A stretch of 64,000 nt of DNA from contig NZ_JAEUAW010000009.1 of assembly GCF_019511665.1 (NCBI RefSeq), positions 1 through 64,000 of the forward strand, written 5' to 3'. Positions 8,151-16,373 of the stretch are shown here, piece after piece; within the stretch, counting starts at the first letter, position 1, and the number at the start of each line of letters is the position of its first letter. The notes under the pieces were generated by a model. That model did not search any database and was not told the origin of the DNA. It saw only the letters and a program-made list of their open reading frames with translations. A program made the position numbers and the translations under genes. This DNA comes from Microbacterium jejuense. Its GTDB lineage: Bacteria; Actinomycetota; Actinomycetes; Actinomycetales; Microbacteriaceae.

Positions 8151-9314
8151 TCACAGCTGGTGGCCGAGCTTGTACTCGCCCTGCTTGTACTCGGGCATCG
8201 GTTCGGTGTCGTCGGGGCGCGTGTACGAGAAGCCGTCGGCACCGATCGTGACCGCCATCTCGGACGCGTCGGTGCGGGCGACGACCGGCTGCGGGTTGCC
8301 GTCGAGGTCGAGGACGAGGGATGCCTCGGTGTACCAGCTCGGGACCACCGGGTTGCCCCACCAGTCGCGGCGCTGGTTGTCGTGCACGTCCCACGTGACT
8401 ACGGGGTTGTCGGGGTCGCCGGTGTAGTAGTCCTGCGTGTAGATCTCGACGCGGTGGCCGTCGGGGTCGCGCAGGTACAGGTAGAACGCGTTCGAGACGC
8501 CGTGGCGGCCCGGTCCGCGCTCGATGGCGTCCGAGCGGCGCAGCGCGCCGAGCTTGTCGCAGATCGCGAGGATGTTGTGCTTCTCGTGTGTGGCGAAGGC
8601 GACGTGGTGCATGCGCGGGCCGTCGCCGCCGGTCATCGCGGTGTCGTGCACGGTCGGCTTGCGGCGCATCCACGCGGCGTAGACCGTGCCCTCCTCGTCC
8701 TGGATGTCTTCGGTGACGCGGAAGCCGAGCGACTGCATGAAGTTCACCGCGCGGGGAACGTCGGGGGTGACCTGGTTGAAGTGGTCCAGCCGCACCAGCT
8801 CGCCGGGGGTGTGCAGGTCGTACCGCCACGAGAGGCGCTCGACGTGCTCGGTGGCGTAGAAGAACTCGTACGGGAAGCCGAGCGGGTCGGTCACGCGCAC
8901 CGAGTCGCCGATGCCCTTCGTGAATCCCTCCGCGCGACGCTCGATGCGGCAGCCGAGCTCCTCGTAGAAGGCCACGGCCTTGTCGAGGTCCTCCGGGGTG
9001 CGCACGCGGTACGAGAACGCGGCGACCGCGGCGACGGGTCCCTGGCGCAGGACGAGATTGTGGTGGATGAACTCCTCGGTCGACCGCAGGTAGATCGTGG
9101 TGTCGTCCTCCTCCGTGACGTACAGGCCCAGCACGTCGACATAGAAGACGCGGGATGCTGCGAGATCCGTCACCACGAGCTCCATGTACGCGCAGCGCAG
9201 GATGTCGGGCGCCGGCGCGGTGGGCGTCGGGATCGGGTTGTCAGAGAGGATCGGCGCCTCCTGGCTCACGTAGAAGCCCGAGGAGGTGAGGGTCATGTCT
9301 TTGCGGTGCGTCAT
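8151..9314 (-). CDS. hpaD: 3,4-dihydroxyphenylacetate 2,3-dioxygenase (extradiol, vicinal-oxygen-chelate type)
   Basis: A ring-cleaving iron or manganese dioxygenase of 387 residues, acting on homoprotocatechuate. It has two VOC modules. The metal ligands expected for the Brevibacterium/Arthrobacter enzyme are visible: His in LVRLDHFNQVTPD, His in RMHHVAFATHEKHN, and Glu in GHRVEIYTQDYYTGDPDNP. This is the actinobacterial type, not the LigB-type HpaD of E. coli. ATG at 9314 is preceded by AAGGA. A longer reading from 9377 would run into the repeat at 9345-9421 and is rejected. Confidence 0.94.
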   Translation of the reverse strand: MTHRKDMTLTSSGFYVSQEAPILSDNPIPTPTAPAPDILRCAYMELVVTDLAASRVFYVDVLGLYVTEEDDTTIYLRSTEEFIHHNLVLRQGPVAAVAAFSYRVRTPEDLDKAVAFYEELGCRIERRAEGFTKGIGDSVRVTDPLGFPYEFFYATEHVERLSWRYDLHTPGELVRLDHFNQVTPDVPRAVNFMQSLGFRVTEDIQDEEGTVYAAWMRRKPTVHDTAMTGGDGPRMHHVAFATHEKHNILAICDKLGALRRSDAIERGPGRHGVSNAFYLYLRDPDGHRVEIYTQDYYTGDPDNPVVTWDVHDNQRRDWWGNPVVPSWYTEASLVLDLDGNPQPVVARTDASEMAVTIGADGFSYTRPDDTEPMPEYKQGEYKLGHQL

Positions 9315-9344
9315 GTCGCGTCCTTGCGTTGGTGCTGGTTCGGG

Positions 9345-9421
9345 GCGTTTCGTCTCGGTCGTTCCTCCCTCGCTCAACGACCGGGGACCCGGTCGTTGAG
9401 CGAGCGAAGCGAGACGAAACG
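9345..9421. repeat. Palindromic element, inverted pair, between hpaE and hpaD
   Basis: A forward half (GCGTTTCGTCTCGG through CTCGCTCAACGACCGG) is followed after a few bases by its reverse complement (CCGGTCGTTGAGCGAGCGA through GACGAAACGC). The transcript would form a long hairpin with a loop of only a few bases. It lies 20 bp beyond the hpaE stop and 31 bp before the hpaD start. Confidence 0.9.
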
Positions 9422-9440
9422 CAGAAGTGGATGCCGGGGC

Positions 9441-10994
9441 TCAGCGCGGGTCCGGATCGTCGAGGTCGGTCGGCTCGTGCGGGTCGGCCTTGCCGAACGT
9501 GGGGTTGTGTGCCGGACCGAGCGTGATGTGCACCGCCTGCTGATCGGTGTAGAAGTCGATCGAGCGGTAGCCGCCCTCGTGGCCGAGGCCCGAGGCCTTC
9601 ACGCCACCGAAGGGCGTGCGCAGGTCGCGCACGTTGTTGGAGTTGAGCCACACCATGCCGGCCTCGATCGCCTGCGAGAAGTTGTGCGCGCGCTTGAGGT
9701 CGTTCGTCCAGACGTAGGCGGCAAGGCCGTACTTGACGCCGTTGGCGAGCTCGAGGGCCTCCTCGTCGGTGTCGAACGGCGTGATCGCGACGACGGGGCC
9801 GAAGATCTCCTCCTGGAAGATGCGCGCCTCGGGCGACACGTCCGCGAACACCGTCGGGCGCACGAAGTTGCCGGTCTCGAACCCGTCGGGGCGGCCGCCG
9901 CCGGCGACCAGGCGCGCCTCGGACCTTCCGATCTCGATGTACGAGACGACCTTGTCGTAGTGCTCGGGGTGGACCAGGGCACCCACCTCCGTCGCAGGGT
10001 CGTGCGGGTAGCCCACGACGACGCGGTCGGCCTGCGCGGCATAGCGCTTCACGAACTCGTCGTAGATCGGGCGCTCGACGAGGATGCGGGATCCCGCGGT
10101 GCAGCGCTCGCCGTTGAGCGAGAAGACGCCGAAGATCGTCGCGTCGATCGCCGCCTCCAGGTCGGCGTCGGCGAACACGACGGCCGGCGACTTGCCGCCG
10201 AGCTCCATCGACAGTCCCTTGAGGAACGGTGCGGCGTTGCCGAAGATGATCTGCCCGGTGCGGCTCTCGCCGGTGAACGAGATGAGGGGGACCTCGGGAT
10301 GCTTCACCAGCGCGTCGCCGGCATCCTCACCCAGTCCGTTCACGAGGTTGAACACGCCCTGCGGCAGGCCCGCCTCTTCGAAGATGCCGGCCCACAGCGA
10401 CGCCGACAGCGGGGTGAACTCGGCGGGCTTGAGCACGACCGTATTGCCGGTCGCCAGCGCCGGGCCGAGCTTCCAGGACTCGAGCATGAACGGCGTGTTC
10501 CACGGCGTGATGAGGCCGGCCACGCCGATCGGCTTGCGGTTGACGTAGTTCATCTGGCGGCCGGGCACCTTATAGGCGTCGTCGGCCTGCGCCACGATCA
10601 GGTCGGCGAAGAATCGGAAGTTCTCGGCGGCACGCCGCGCCTGGCCGAGCGCCTGCGTGATCGGCAGACCCGAGTCGAAGGACTCCAGCTCGGCGAGCCG
10701 CGCGTCGCGGGACTCCACGATGTCGGCGATGCGGTGCAGCACGCGCGAGCGCTCGCGCGGCAGCATGCGCGGCCACGGGCCCTCGGTGAACGCCCGCCGC
10801 GCGGCGGCGACGGCGCGATCGATGTCGGCCTTCTTGCCGGCGGCGGCCCGCACGTACGTCTCGTTCGTCACCGGGTCGAGCACGTCGAACGTGTCACCGT
10901 CGAGCGAGTCGACGAATTCGCCGTCGATGTAGTGCTGGATGCGCTCGGGCAGGCCTTCGGGCACGTGGCGGGTCTGCAGTGCGGTGTCTGTCAT
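9441..10994 (-). CDS. hpaE: 5-carboxymethyl-2-hydroxymuconate semialdehyde dehydrogenase
   Basis: An NAD-dependent aldehyde dehydrogenase of 517 residues, oxidising the ring-cleavage product of HpaD. ALDH hallmarks are present: TPWNTPFMLESWK, KPAEFTPLSA, SFTGESRTG, the general base in MELGGKSP, the catalytic cysteine in NGERCTAGSR, and EEIFGPVV. The C-terminal tail (HNPTFGKADPHEPTDLDDPDPR) is a few residues longer than usual. AAGGAG precedes the ATG at 10994. Assignment to HpaE rather than a general ALDH rests on the hpa neighbours. Confidence 0.92.
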   Translation of the reverse strand: MTDTALQTRHVPEGLPERIQHYIDGEFVDSLDGDTFDVLDPVTNETYVRAAAGKKADIDRAVAAARRAFTEGPWPRMLPRERSRVLHRIADIVESRDARLAELESFDSGLPITQALGQARRAAENFRFFADLIVAQADDAYKVPGRQMNYVNRKPIGVAGLITPWNTPFMLESWKLGPALATGNTVVLKPAEFTPLSASLWAGIFEEAGLPQGVFNLVNGLGEDAGDALVKHPEVPLISFTGESRTGQIIFGNAAPFLKGLSMELGGKSPAVVFADADLEAAIDATIFGVFSLNGERCTAGSRILVERPIYDEFVKRYAAQADRVVVGYPHDPATEVGALVHPEHYDKVVSYIEIGRSEARLVAGGGRPDGFETGNFVRPTVFADVSPEARIFQEEIFGPVVAITPFDTDEEALELANGVKYGLAAYVWTNDLKRAHNFSQAIEAGMVWLNSNNVRDLRTPFGGVKASGLGHEGGYRSIDFYTDQQAVHITLGPAHNPTFGKADPHEPTDLDDPDPR

Positions 10995-11040
10995 GGTGTC
11001 TCCTTCGTCGGAGGGGTCTGGCGGATGGAACGTCGGGGGA

Positions 11041-11064
11041 GGGATGCCGGGCGCCCGGCATCCC
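11041..11064. terminator. 24-bp perfect GGGATGCC palindrome
   Basis: A perfect self-complementary sequence, outer arm GGGATGCCGGGC, between the gntR stop and hpaE start. It belongs to the GGATGCC/GGCATCC hairpin class seen at 14875, 19574, 41107, 42344, 45443, 51107 and 59875. It may attenuate read-through from gntR into hpaE. Confidence 0.6.
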
Positions 11065-11068
11065 CTCA

Positions 11069-11764
11069 TCAGAAGGCGGGAAGGCCCAGGGCCTCGTCGG
11101 GGTGCTCGTGGATCATGTAGGCGTCCAGGGTGGCGGCGCGGTGCCGGCGCGCGACCTTCTCGATCTCGCCGAGCGGCGCGCCGGCCTCGATGAGCCGCAC
11201 GATGTTCTCGTGCTCGCGGACCGATTCCTGCGCGCGGCCGGGGACGAAGCTGAACGTGGAGTCGCGCAGGTGGCCGAGGCGGCCCCACTCGGCGTTCACG
11301 AGCTCGAGCATCCGGGGATTGGCGCACTTCGAGTACAGCGTCGAGTGGAACTCCTGGTTGAGGGCGGTGAAGGCGCGCGGATCGAAGTGCTCCAGCGTCT
11401 CGATCATGAGCTCGTTGATGCGTCGCGCGTCGCGCAGGTCGTCGGCGGTGAGCCGGCGTGCGGCGAGCGCGGTCGCCGTGCCTTCGAGGATCGACAGCGC
11501 CTGCATGCTGTAGCGGTAGGCCGAGTCGTCGACCATCGACACGCGGGCGCCGACGTTGCGTTCGAACGTCACGAGCCCCTCGGCCTCCAGCTGGCGGATC
11601 GCCTCCCGCACCGGGACGACGCTCATGTCGAGGTCGGCGGCGATCGTGCCGAGCACGAGCCGGTAGCCGGGGGTGAACTCCTGGCCTGCGATGCGCTCCT
11701 TGATCCAGTGGTACGCGCGCTGGGACTTGCTCTGCGCGCTCTGCGCGGTCGTGTCGGCGGTCAT
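11069..11764 (-). CDS. GntR-family (FCD) transcriptional regulator of the hpa genes
   Basis: A 231-residue repressor-type regulator. The N-terminal winged helix (SQRAYHWIKERIAGQEFTPGY through VVPVREAIRQLEAEGLVTFERNVGARV) is followed by an all-helical FCD effector domain with metal-site histidines (RRINELMIETLEHFD, NQEFHSTLYSKC). ATG at 11764 overlaps the stop of the FAH-RraA gene by ATGA. Its position inside the hpa operon and the near-palindrome at the divergent promoter (13390-13401) suggest it controls this pathway. The ligand is presumably a homoprotocatechuate pathway intermediate (inference). Confidence 0.9.
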   Translation of the reverse strand: MTADTTAQSAQSKSQRAYHWIKERIAGQEFTPGYRLVLGTIAADLDMSVVPVREAIRQLEAEGLVTFERNVGARVSMVDDSAYRYSMQALSILEGTATALAARRLTADDLRDARRINELMIETLEHFDPRAFTALNQEFHSTLYSKCANPRMLELVNAEWGRLGHLRDSTFSFVPGRAQESVREHENIVRLIEAGAPLGEIEKVARRHRAATLDAYMIHEHPDEALGLPAF

Positions 11765-13359
11765 CGCGCACCCGGTCCCTGAGCCTGTCGAAGGGCCGCC
11801 TCGTAGCGGGCGCGCCATTCGGCGTTCATGGGGAACAGCCCGTCGACGGGATGCCCCTCCGCGACCCTCTCGGCGATCCAGGCGTCCTCGGCCTCCTGCG
11901 CGAGGGCCGCGTCGGCGACCTCCTCGGCAAGGCTCGGGGGGATGACGATCACACCATCGCTGTCACCGACGATGATGTCGCCGGGCTGGACCGTGGCGCC
12001 GCCGCACGCGATGGTGACGTCGTGCTCCCACGGGACGTGCCTGCGGCCCAGCACGGAGGGGTGCGCGCCCTTCGAGAAGACGGGAAGCCCGATCTCGGCG
12101 ACGGCGTCGAAGTCGCGGACGCCGCCGTCGGTGACGACGCCTGCGGCGCCGCGCGTGCGGGCCCGGAGCGCGAGGATGTCGCCGAGCGTCCCGGTGCTGT
12201 CGTCGCCGCGCGCCTCGATCACGATGACCTCGCCCTCGGCGACCGCATCGAACGCGCGCTTCTGCGCGTTGTAGCCACCGCCGTGAGTCGCGAAGAGGTC
12301 TTCGCGGAAGGGCACGAAGCGCAACGTCTTGGCGGTGCCGACGATCTTGGCGCCCTCGAGGTTGGCCGAGACGCCGTCGATGAAGCACGAGTGGTGCCCG
12401 AGCTTGCGCAGCTGCGCCGACAGGCCGGCGGTGGGCGCGGCCTCGAGCTTCGCGCGCAGTTCGGGGGAGATGTCGCCGGTCGTTGAGCGAGCGAAGCGAG
12501 ACGAAACGTCGTTCGTGTGGTCGGGGCGTTTCGTCTCGCTCGTTCCTCGCTCGCTCAACGACCGGGCAGCATCGCCATCGGCGGGCAGGCCCGCCGCCTC
12601 GCGCGAGCCCCAGGCCTCGGCGCGCTGCAGGTCGTCGACGGCGGGGAGGGAGCCGAGCGCCTCGTCGAAGCCGGCCTCGCCCTGCACGACGGTGGTGAGC
12701 AGGCGCCCGGACGACGGACCCCCGTCGACCGAGACCTCGACCTCGACGACGTCGCCGGGCACCGCGACCGATGAGCCCGCGGGCGTGCCGGTGAGGATGA
12801 CGTCGCCGCTCTCGAGCGTGAAGTGCTGCGACAGGTCTGCCACGAGCTGCGCGAGCGGGAAGATCATGCCCGCGGCGGAGTCGTCCTGCACCAGCCGGCC
12901 GTTCAGCCACGTGCGCACGCGCAGGCTGTCGGGGTCCACGTGGCGGGCGTCGATGAGGCCGGGGCCGATCGGCGTGTACCCGTCGCCGCCCTTGGAGCGC
13001 ACGTTCGAGCCCTTGTCGTTGGCGCGCAGGTCGTACAGGCCGAAATCGTTCGCGGCGGTGACGGCGGCGACGTGGGACCACGCGTCGGCGAGGGCGACCC
13101 GGCGGGCGGGGGTGCCGATCACGAGCGCGATCTCGCCCTCGAAGGCGAGCAGCTCGGTGCCCGCGGGGCGCTCGATGGTGCTCCCGGATGCCGCAACGGA
13201 ACTCGACGGCTTGAAGAAGTACGAGGGGGCCGCGGGGCGGCGGCCGCGCTGGTCGGCGCGGGAGGCGTAGCTGAGGTGGATCGCGATGATCTTGCCCGGA
13301 CGCCCGGGCAATGCCGCGAACCGCGGATCTGCGGCATCCACTGCGATGTCTACCGTCAT
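11761..13359 (-). CDS. Fused fumarylacetoacetate-hydrolase-fold enzyme and RraA-family protein (HpaG-like)
   Basis: A 532-residue two-domain protein. Residues ~1-260 are an FAH domain (LLAFEGEIALVIGTPARRV metal site, KGSNVRSKGGDGYTPIGPG, GDVILTGTPAGSS), the fold of HpaG isomerase/decarboxylases. Residues ~295-520 are an RraA/HMG-aldolase-type domain (GAAGVVTDGGVRDFDAVAEIGLPVFSKG with its DGGVRD motif). The two are joined by ~30 residues encoded entirely by a palindromic repeat (12476-12566). The C-terminus RQAQGPGAR is encoded by a second repeat type. Classical HpaG has two FAH domains, so the RraA half may replace one activity. ATG at 13359 follows a GGGAG site. It is first in the minus-strand operon. 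Confidence 0.85.
   Translation of the reverse strand: MTVDIAVDAADPRFAALPGRPGKIIAIHLSYASRADQRGRRPAAPSYFFKPSSSVAASGSTIERPAGTELLAFEGEIALVIGTPARRVALADAWSHVAAVTAANDFGLYDLRANDKGSNVRSKGGDGYTPIGPGLIDARHVDPDSLRVRTWLNGRLVQDDSAAGMIFPLAQLVADLSQHFTLESGDVILTGTPAGSSVAVPGDVVEVEVSVDGGPSSGRLLTTVVQGEAGFDEALGSLPAVDDLQRAEAWGSREAAGLPADGDAARSLSERGTSETKRPDHTNDVSSRFARSTTGDISPELRAKLEAAPTAGLSAQLRKLGHHSCFIDGVSANLEGAKIVGTAKTLRFVPFREDLFATHGGGYNAQKRAFDAVAEGEVIVIEARGDDSTGTLGDILALRARTRGAAGVVTDGGVRDFDAVAEIGLPVFSKGAHPSVLGRRHVPWEHDVTIACGGATVQPGDIIVGDSDGVIVIPPSLAEEVADAALAQEAEDAWIAERVAEGHPVDGLFPMNAEWRARYEAALRQAQGPGAR
12476..12566. repeat. Palindromic element translated in frame as the FAH-RraA linker
   Basis: A reverse half (CCGGTCGTTGAGCGAGCGA through GACGAAACG, 12476-12508) is followed by a forward half (GCGTTTCGTCTCGCTCG through CGACCGGG, 12526-12566). 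The order is opposite to the copy at 9345. Read on the minus strand it gives RSLSERGTSETKRPD and [12 protein letters not shown] with no stop. Confidence 0.93.
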
Positions 13360-13373
13360 GAGCTCCCTCACTC

Positions 13374-13401
13374 TTGCGTCGTATCCGAAATCGTATATGA
13401 T
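13374..13401 (+). promoter_or_regulatory. Divergent hpa/transporter promoter with candidate GntR operator
   Basis: TTGCGT at 13375-13379 region and TATGAT at 13396-13401, separated by about 16 bp, make a reasonable promoter for the MHS transporter. The near-palindrome ATCGTATATGAT at 13390-13401 overlaps this -10 and a TATACG on the other strand, so one bound regulator could control both directions. Confidence 0.5.
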
Positions 13402-13480
13402 CGGTCGCACATCCGGCAACACCTTCCCCGATCGCGTTGACCGGTGACGACGACGTCAGCACCCGACACAGGAGTCACAC

Positions 13481-14863
13481 ATGAGCACGCTCCCCAACGA
13501 GGGATTCACCCCCACCGGCACCATCGCGGCGTCGGCCGACCGCAAGAGGGTCGTCTTCGCGACCGTCGTCGGCACGACCGTCGAGTGGTACGACTTCTTC
13601 ATCTACGCCACCGCGGTCGGGCTGGTCTTCGGCCAGCTCTTCTTCGCACCGCTCGGGGCCAACAGCGCGCTCGTCGCCTTCGCGACGGTCGGCGTGAGCT
13701 TCTTGTTCCGCCCGCTGGGCGCGTTCCTCGCCGGGCATTTCGGCGACAAGTACGGCCGCAAGGTCGTGCTGATGTGGACGCTGATCCTCATGGGCGCCGC
13801 GACCGCCCTCATCGGCGTGCTGCCCACGTACGACGCGATCGGCGTCTTCGCGCCGATCCTCCTCGTGCTGCTGCGCATCCTGCAGGGCATCTCGGCCGGC
13901 GGCGAGTGGGGCGGCGCGGTGCTGATGGCCGTCGAGCACGCCCCGAAGACCCGTCGCGGCGCGTTCGGCGCGGCGCCCCAGATCGGCGTCCCCCTGGGCC
14001 TGCTGCTCGCGTCGGGCGTCATGGCGCTCATGGCGATCATCGCCCCGACCGACGAGGCGTTCCAGGCGTGGGGCTGGCGCGTGCCGTTCCTGCTCAGCGT
14101 CGTGCTGATCGTCGTGGGCTACTACGTCCGGCGCCGTGTCGAAGAGAGCCCCGTGTTCGCCGAGCTCGCCGAGCGCAAAGAGAAGGCGCGCATGCCGATC
14201 ATCACGCTGTTCCGCAAGCACCTGCTGCTCGTGATCATCGCGGCGTTCGTCTTCGCCGGCAACAACGCCGTGGGCTACATGACCACGGGCGGCTACATCC
14301 AGGGCTACTCGACCAACCCCGAGGGGCCGCTGGGCCTCGACCGCGGACCGGTGCTGTGGGCCGTCGCCGGCTCCGCCGTCACGTGGCTGCTCTCGACGCT
14401 GTTCGCCGGCTTCGTGTCGGACCGCATCGGGCGCCGCACCACGTACATCATCGGCTGGATCCTGCAGCTGGTGGGTGTGTTCACGCTCTTCCCGCTGGTG
14501 AACACCGGCAACATCTGGCTGCTGTTCGCCGGCCTCGCGATCCTCACGATCGGCCTCGGCTTCACGTACGGCCCGCAGGCCGCACTGTACTCCGAGCTGT
14601 TCCCGGCCTCGATCCGCTTCTCGGGCGTCTCGATCTCGTACGCGATCGGCGCCATCCTCGGCGGCGCGTTCGCCCCGACGATCGCGACCGCGCTCGTGCA
14701 GGCCACGGGCTCGACGATGTCGGTCACGTGGTACCTCGCCGGCATGACGCTCCTGGGTCTCATCGCGACCCTGCTGCTGCGCGACCGCTCCGGCATCCCG
14801 CTCGGCCCCGAGCACGAGGCCGAGCAGGAGGTCAGCCCGGTCTACGGCCTCGCGAAGGCCTGA
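13481..14863 (+). CDS. MHS-family major facilitator transporter (metabolite:proton symporter)
   Basis: A 460-residue, 12-helix permease of the metabolite:H+ symporter family (ShiA/ProP-like). It shows the early GTTVEWYDFFIYATA motif, the loop 2-3 signature GHFGDKYGRKVVL, the GGEWGGAVLMAVEHAP motif in TM5 and DRIGRR in loop 8-9. AGGAG precedes the ATG at 13481. It is divergent from the FAH-RraA operon with 121 bp between them, so it most likely imports a (hydroxy)phenylacetate-type or similar aromatic acid. The substrate is inferred from position. Confidence 0.92.
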   Translation: MSTLPNEGFTPTGTIAASADRKRVVFATVVGTTVEWYDFFIYATAVGLVFGQLFFAPLGANSALVAFATVGVSFLFRPLGAFLAGHFGDKYGRKVVLMWTLILMGAATALIGVLPTYDAIGVFAPILLVLLRILQGISAGGEWGGAVLMAVEHAPKTRRGAFGAAPQIGVPLGLLLASGVMALMAIIAPTDEAFQAWGWRVPFLLSVVLIVVGYYVRRRVEESPVFAELAERKEKARMPIITLFRKHLLLVIIAAFVFAGNNAVGYMTTGGYIQGYSTNPEGPLGLDRGPVLWAVAGSAVTWLLSTLFAGFVSDRIGRRTTYIIGWILQLVGVFTLFPLVNTGNIWLLFAGLAILTIGLGFTYGPQAALYSELFPASIRFSGVSISYAIGAILGGAFAPTIATALVQATGSTMSVTWYLAGMTLLGLIATLLLRDRSGIPLGPEHEAEQEVSPVYGLAKA

Positions 14864-14874
14864 TCCACGGAAAT

Positions 14875-14921
14875 GGATGCCGTCGCCCCGGGCTTGTCGT
14901 GAGCCCGGGGCGGCGGCATCC
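14875..14921. terminator. Bidirectional GGATGCC hairpin terminator
   Basis: A stem of about 19 bp (14875-14893 with 14903-14921, one mismatch) closed by a 9-nt loop. It begins with GGATGCC, ends with GGCATCC and has a CCCCGGGC core. It sits between the convergent transporter and paaR-like genes, as expected for a shared terminator. Confidence 0.8.
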
Positions 14922-14925
14922 GTCG

Positions 14926-15534
14926 TCAGCGGGTGCGCATGCCGTCCAGCGCGACCGTCACGACGTCGTGCGCGAGGCGGTCGCGGTCGATCGCGCCGCC
15001 CGGGCGGTACCACTCCACGAGCGAGTTGACCATGCCGAACACGAGGCGCGTCACGACGGCGCCGTCGACGTCGGAGCGGACGCTGCCGGTCGACTGCGCT
15101 TGGGCGACGAGCTCCGTCACGCGGTGGTCGAAGGCGCGCCGCCGCTCCAGCGCGGCGCGCTCGACGTCGCTGTTGCCGCGGACGCGCAGCAGCAGCGTCA
15201 CGTAGGGAAGCCGGTCGACGAGCACGAGCACGGCCCCGCGCAGCACCGCGGCCAGTCGCTCGGCGGGGGCGGCGCCGGCGATCTCGGGATCGTCGAGCAC
15301 GCCCTCGAGTCCGCCCAAGGCCTCGTCGAGGGCGAGGGCGAGCAGCTGCTCCTTCGAGTCGAAGTGGTGGTAGAGCGCCGACTTCGTGAGGCCGAGGCGC
15401 TGCGCCAGATCGGCGACGGAGGTCGCGTCGTAGCCGTGCTCGTTGAACAGGTCGACGGCGACCGCGAGCACCTGGTCACGGTCGTAGCCGGGACGGCCGC
15501 GCCGCGCGGGGGCGGGCTCGGCGCTGGCGGACAT
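14926..15534 (-). CDS. paaR: TetR-family regulator, probable PaaR
   Basis: A 202-residue TetR-type repressor with an N-terminal helix-turn-helix (DRDQVLAVAVDLFNEHGYDATSVADLAQRLGLTKSALYHHFDSKEQLL) and a helical ligand domain. It is divergent from the paa genes and shares the 15.56-kb promoter region, where a 16-bp near-palindrome also found before paaA lies. In actinobacteria and Thermus, TetR-type PaaR repressors respond to phenylacetyl-CoA; the ligand here is inferred. ATG at 15534 avoids the operator that a longer reading from 15579 would cover. Confidence 0.82.
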   Translation of the reverse strand: MSASAEPAPARRGRPGYDRDQVLAVAVDLFNEHGYDATSVADLAQRLGLTKSALYHHFDSKEQLLALALDEALGGLEGVLDDPEIAGAAPAERLAAVLRGAVLVLVDRLPYVTLLLRVRGNSDVERAALERRRAFDHRVTELVAQAQSTGSVRSDVDGAVVTRLVFGMVNSLVEWYRPGGAIDRDRLAHDVVTVALDGMRTR

Positions 15535-15561
15535 GCGCCCAGTCTCGCACTTCGCGGGCAA

Positions 15562-15577
15562 TACTGAACGATCGGTC
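15562..15577. promoter_or_regulatory. Candidate PaaR operator 1
   Basis: TACTGAACGATCGGTC lies between paaR and the enoyl-CoA hydratase gene, just upstream of a TATTAT -10 box at 15581-15586. It matches the site before paaA (20309-20324) at 15 of 16 bases and contains the central palindrome CGATCG. Confidence 0.75.
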
Positions 15578-15623
15578 ACGTATTATGTGAGCAGCCGCGA
15601 AGAAGCGGATCGAGAGGATGCCG

Positions 15624-16373
15624 ATGCCGGTCCCCGCACAGCTGCCGCTGGTCGTCGAGCGCCGCGACGACCGGGTCGTGGCGACGCTGTCACGGCCCGA
15701 CGTGCGCAACGCCATCGACCAGCGGACCATCGATGCGCTGCATGAGCTGTGCGCCGAGCTGGAGCGCCAGCCCCGCACGCTGATCCTCATCGGCGCCGAC
15801 GGGGTGTTCGCGTCGGGCGCCGACATCGCCCAGCTGCGCGACCGCGGCGCGGCCGACGCGCGGCGGGGCATCAACACGCGCGCGTTCCAGCGGGTGCGCA
15901 ACCTGCCGATGCCGGTGATCGCCGCGATCGACGGGTATGCGCTGGGCGGCGGCGCCGAGCTCGCCTACGCCGCCGACATCCGCATCGGCACGCCGCGACT
16001 GCAGATCGGCAACCCCGAGACCGGGCTCGGCATCATCGCTGCGGCCGGCGCGACATGGCGCCTGCGAGAGATCGTCGGCGAAGGGCGCGCCGCCGAGATG
16101 CTGCTGACAGGCCGGATCCTGGATGCCGCCACCGCCGTGGACTGGGGGCTCGTGTCATCGCTGTTCGAGCCCGCCGATCTGCTCGCCGCGGCCCACGCCC
16201 TCGCCGACCGCATCGCCCGCAACGACCCGCTCGCGACGCGGCACACCAAGACCGCGCTGCTCGCCCCGCCTGCCGCCCATCCCGAGATCGACCTCGAACT
16301 GCAGGCCGAGCTGTTCGAGAGCCCTGAGAAGCAGCGCCGCATGACGGCGTTCCTCGAGGGGAGGAGCCGATGA
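15624..16373 (+). CDS. paaF: Enoyl-CoA hydratase (PaaF-like)
   Basis: A crotonase of 249 residues that would hydrate 2,3-dehydroadipyl-CoA or a similar enoyl-CoA. The oxyanion-hole motif GVFASGADIAQLRD and both catalytic glutamates of true hydratases are present: GYALGGGAELAYAADI and GNPETGLGII. GAGAGG at 15612-15617 is abutted by an ATG at 15618 and is six bases from the ATG at 15624, so the second is preferred. It overlaps the next gene by ATGA. The exact step (PaaF or a general hydratase) is inferred from the paa context. Confidence 0.88.
   Translation: MPVPAQLPLVVERRDDRVVATLSRPDVRNAIDQRTIDALHELCAELERQPRTLILIGADGVFASGADIAQLRDRGAADARRGINTRAFQRVRNLPMPVIAAIDGYALGGGAELAYAADIRIGTPRLQIGNPETGLGIIAAAGATWRLREIVGEGRAAEMLLTGRILDAATAVDWGLVSSLFEPADLLAAAHALADRIARNDPLATRHTKTALLAPPAAHPEIDLELQAELFESPEKQRRMTAFLEGRSR

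Noticed and set aside
8160..11120. Very long plus-strand open frame across hpaD and hpaE
   Set aside because: It is the antisense shadow of two clearly recognisable enzymes, a normal artefact at this GC content. Its predicted protein is low-complexity Val/Arg/Glu-rich.
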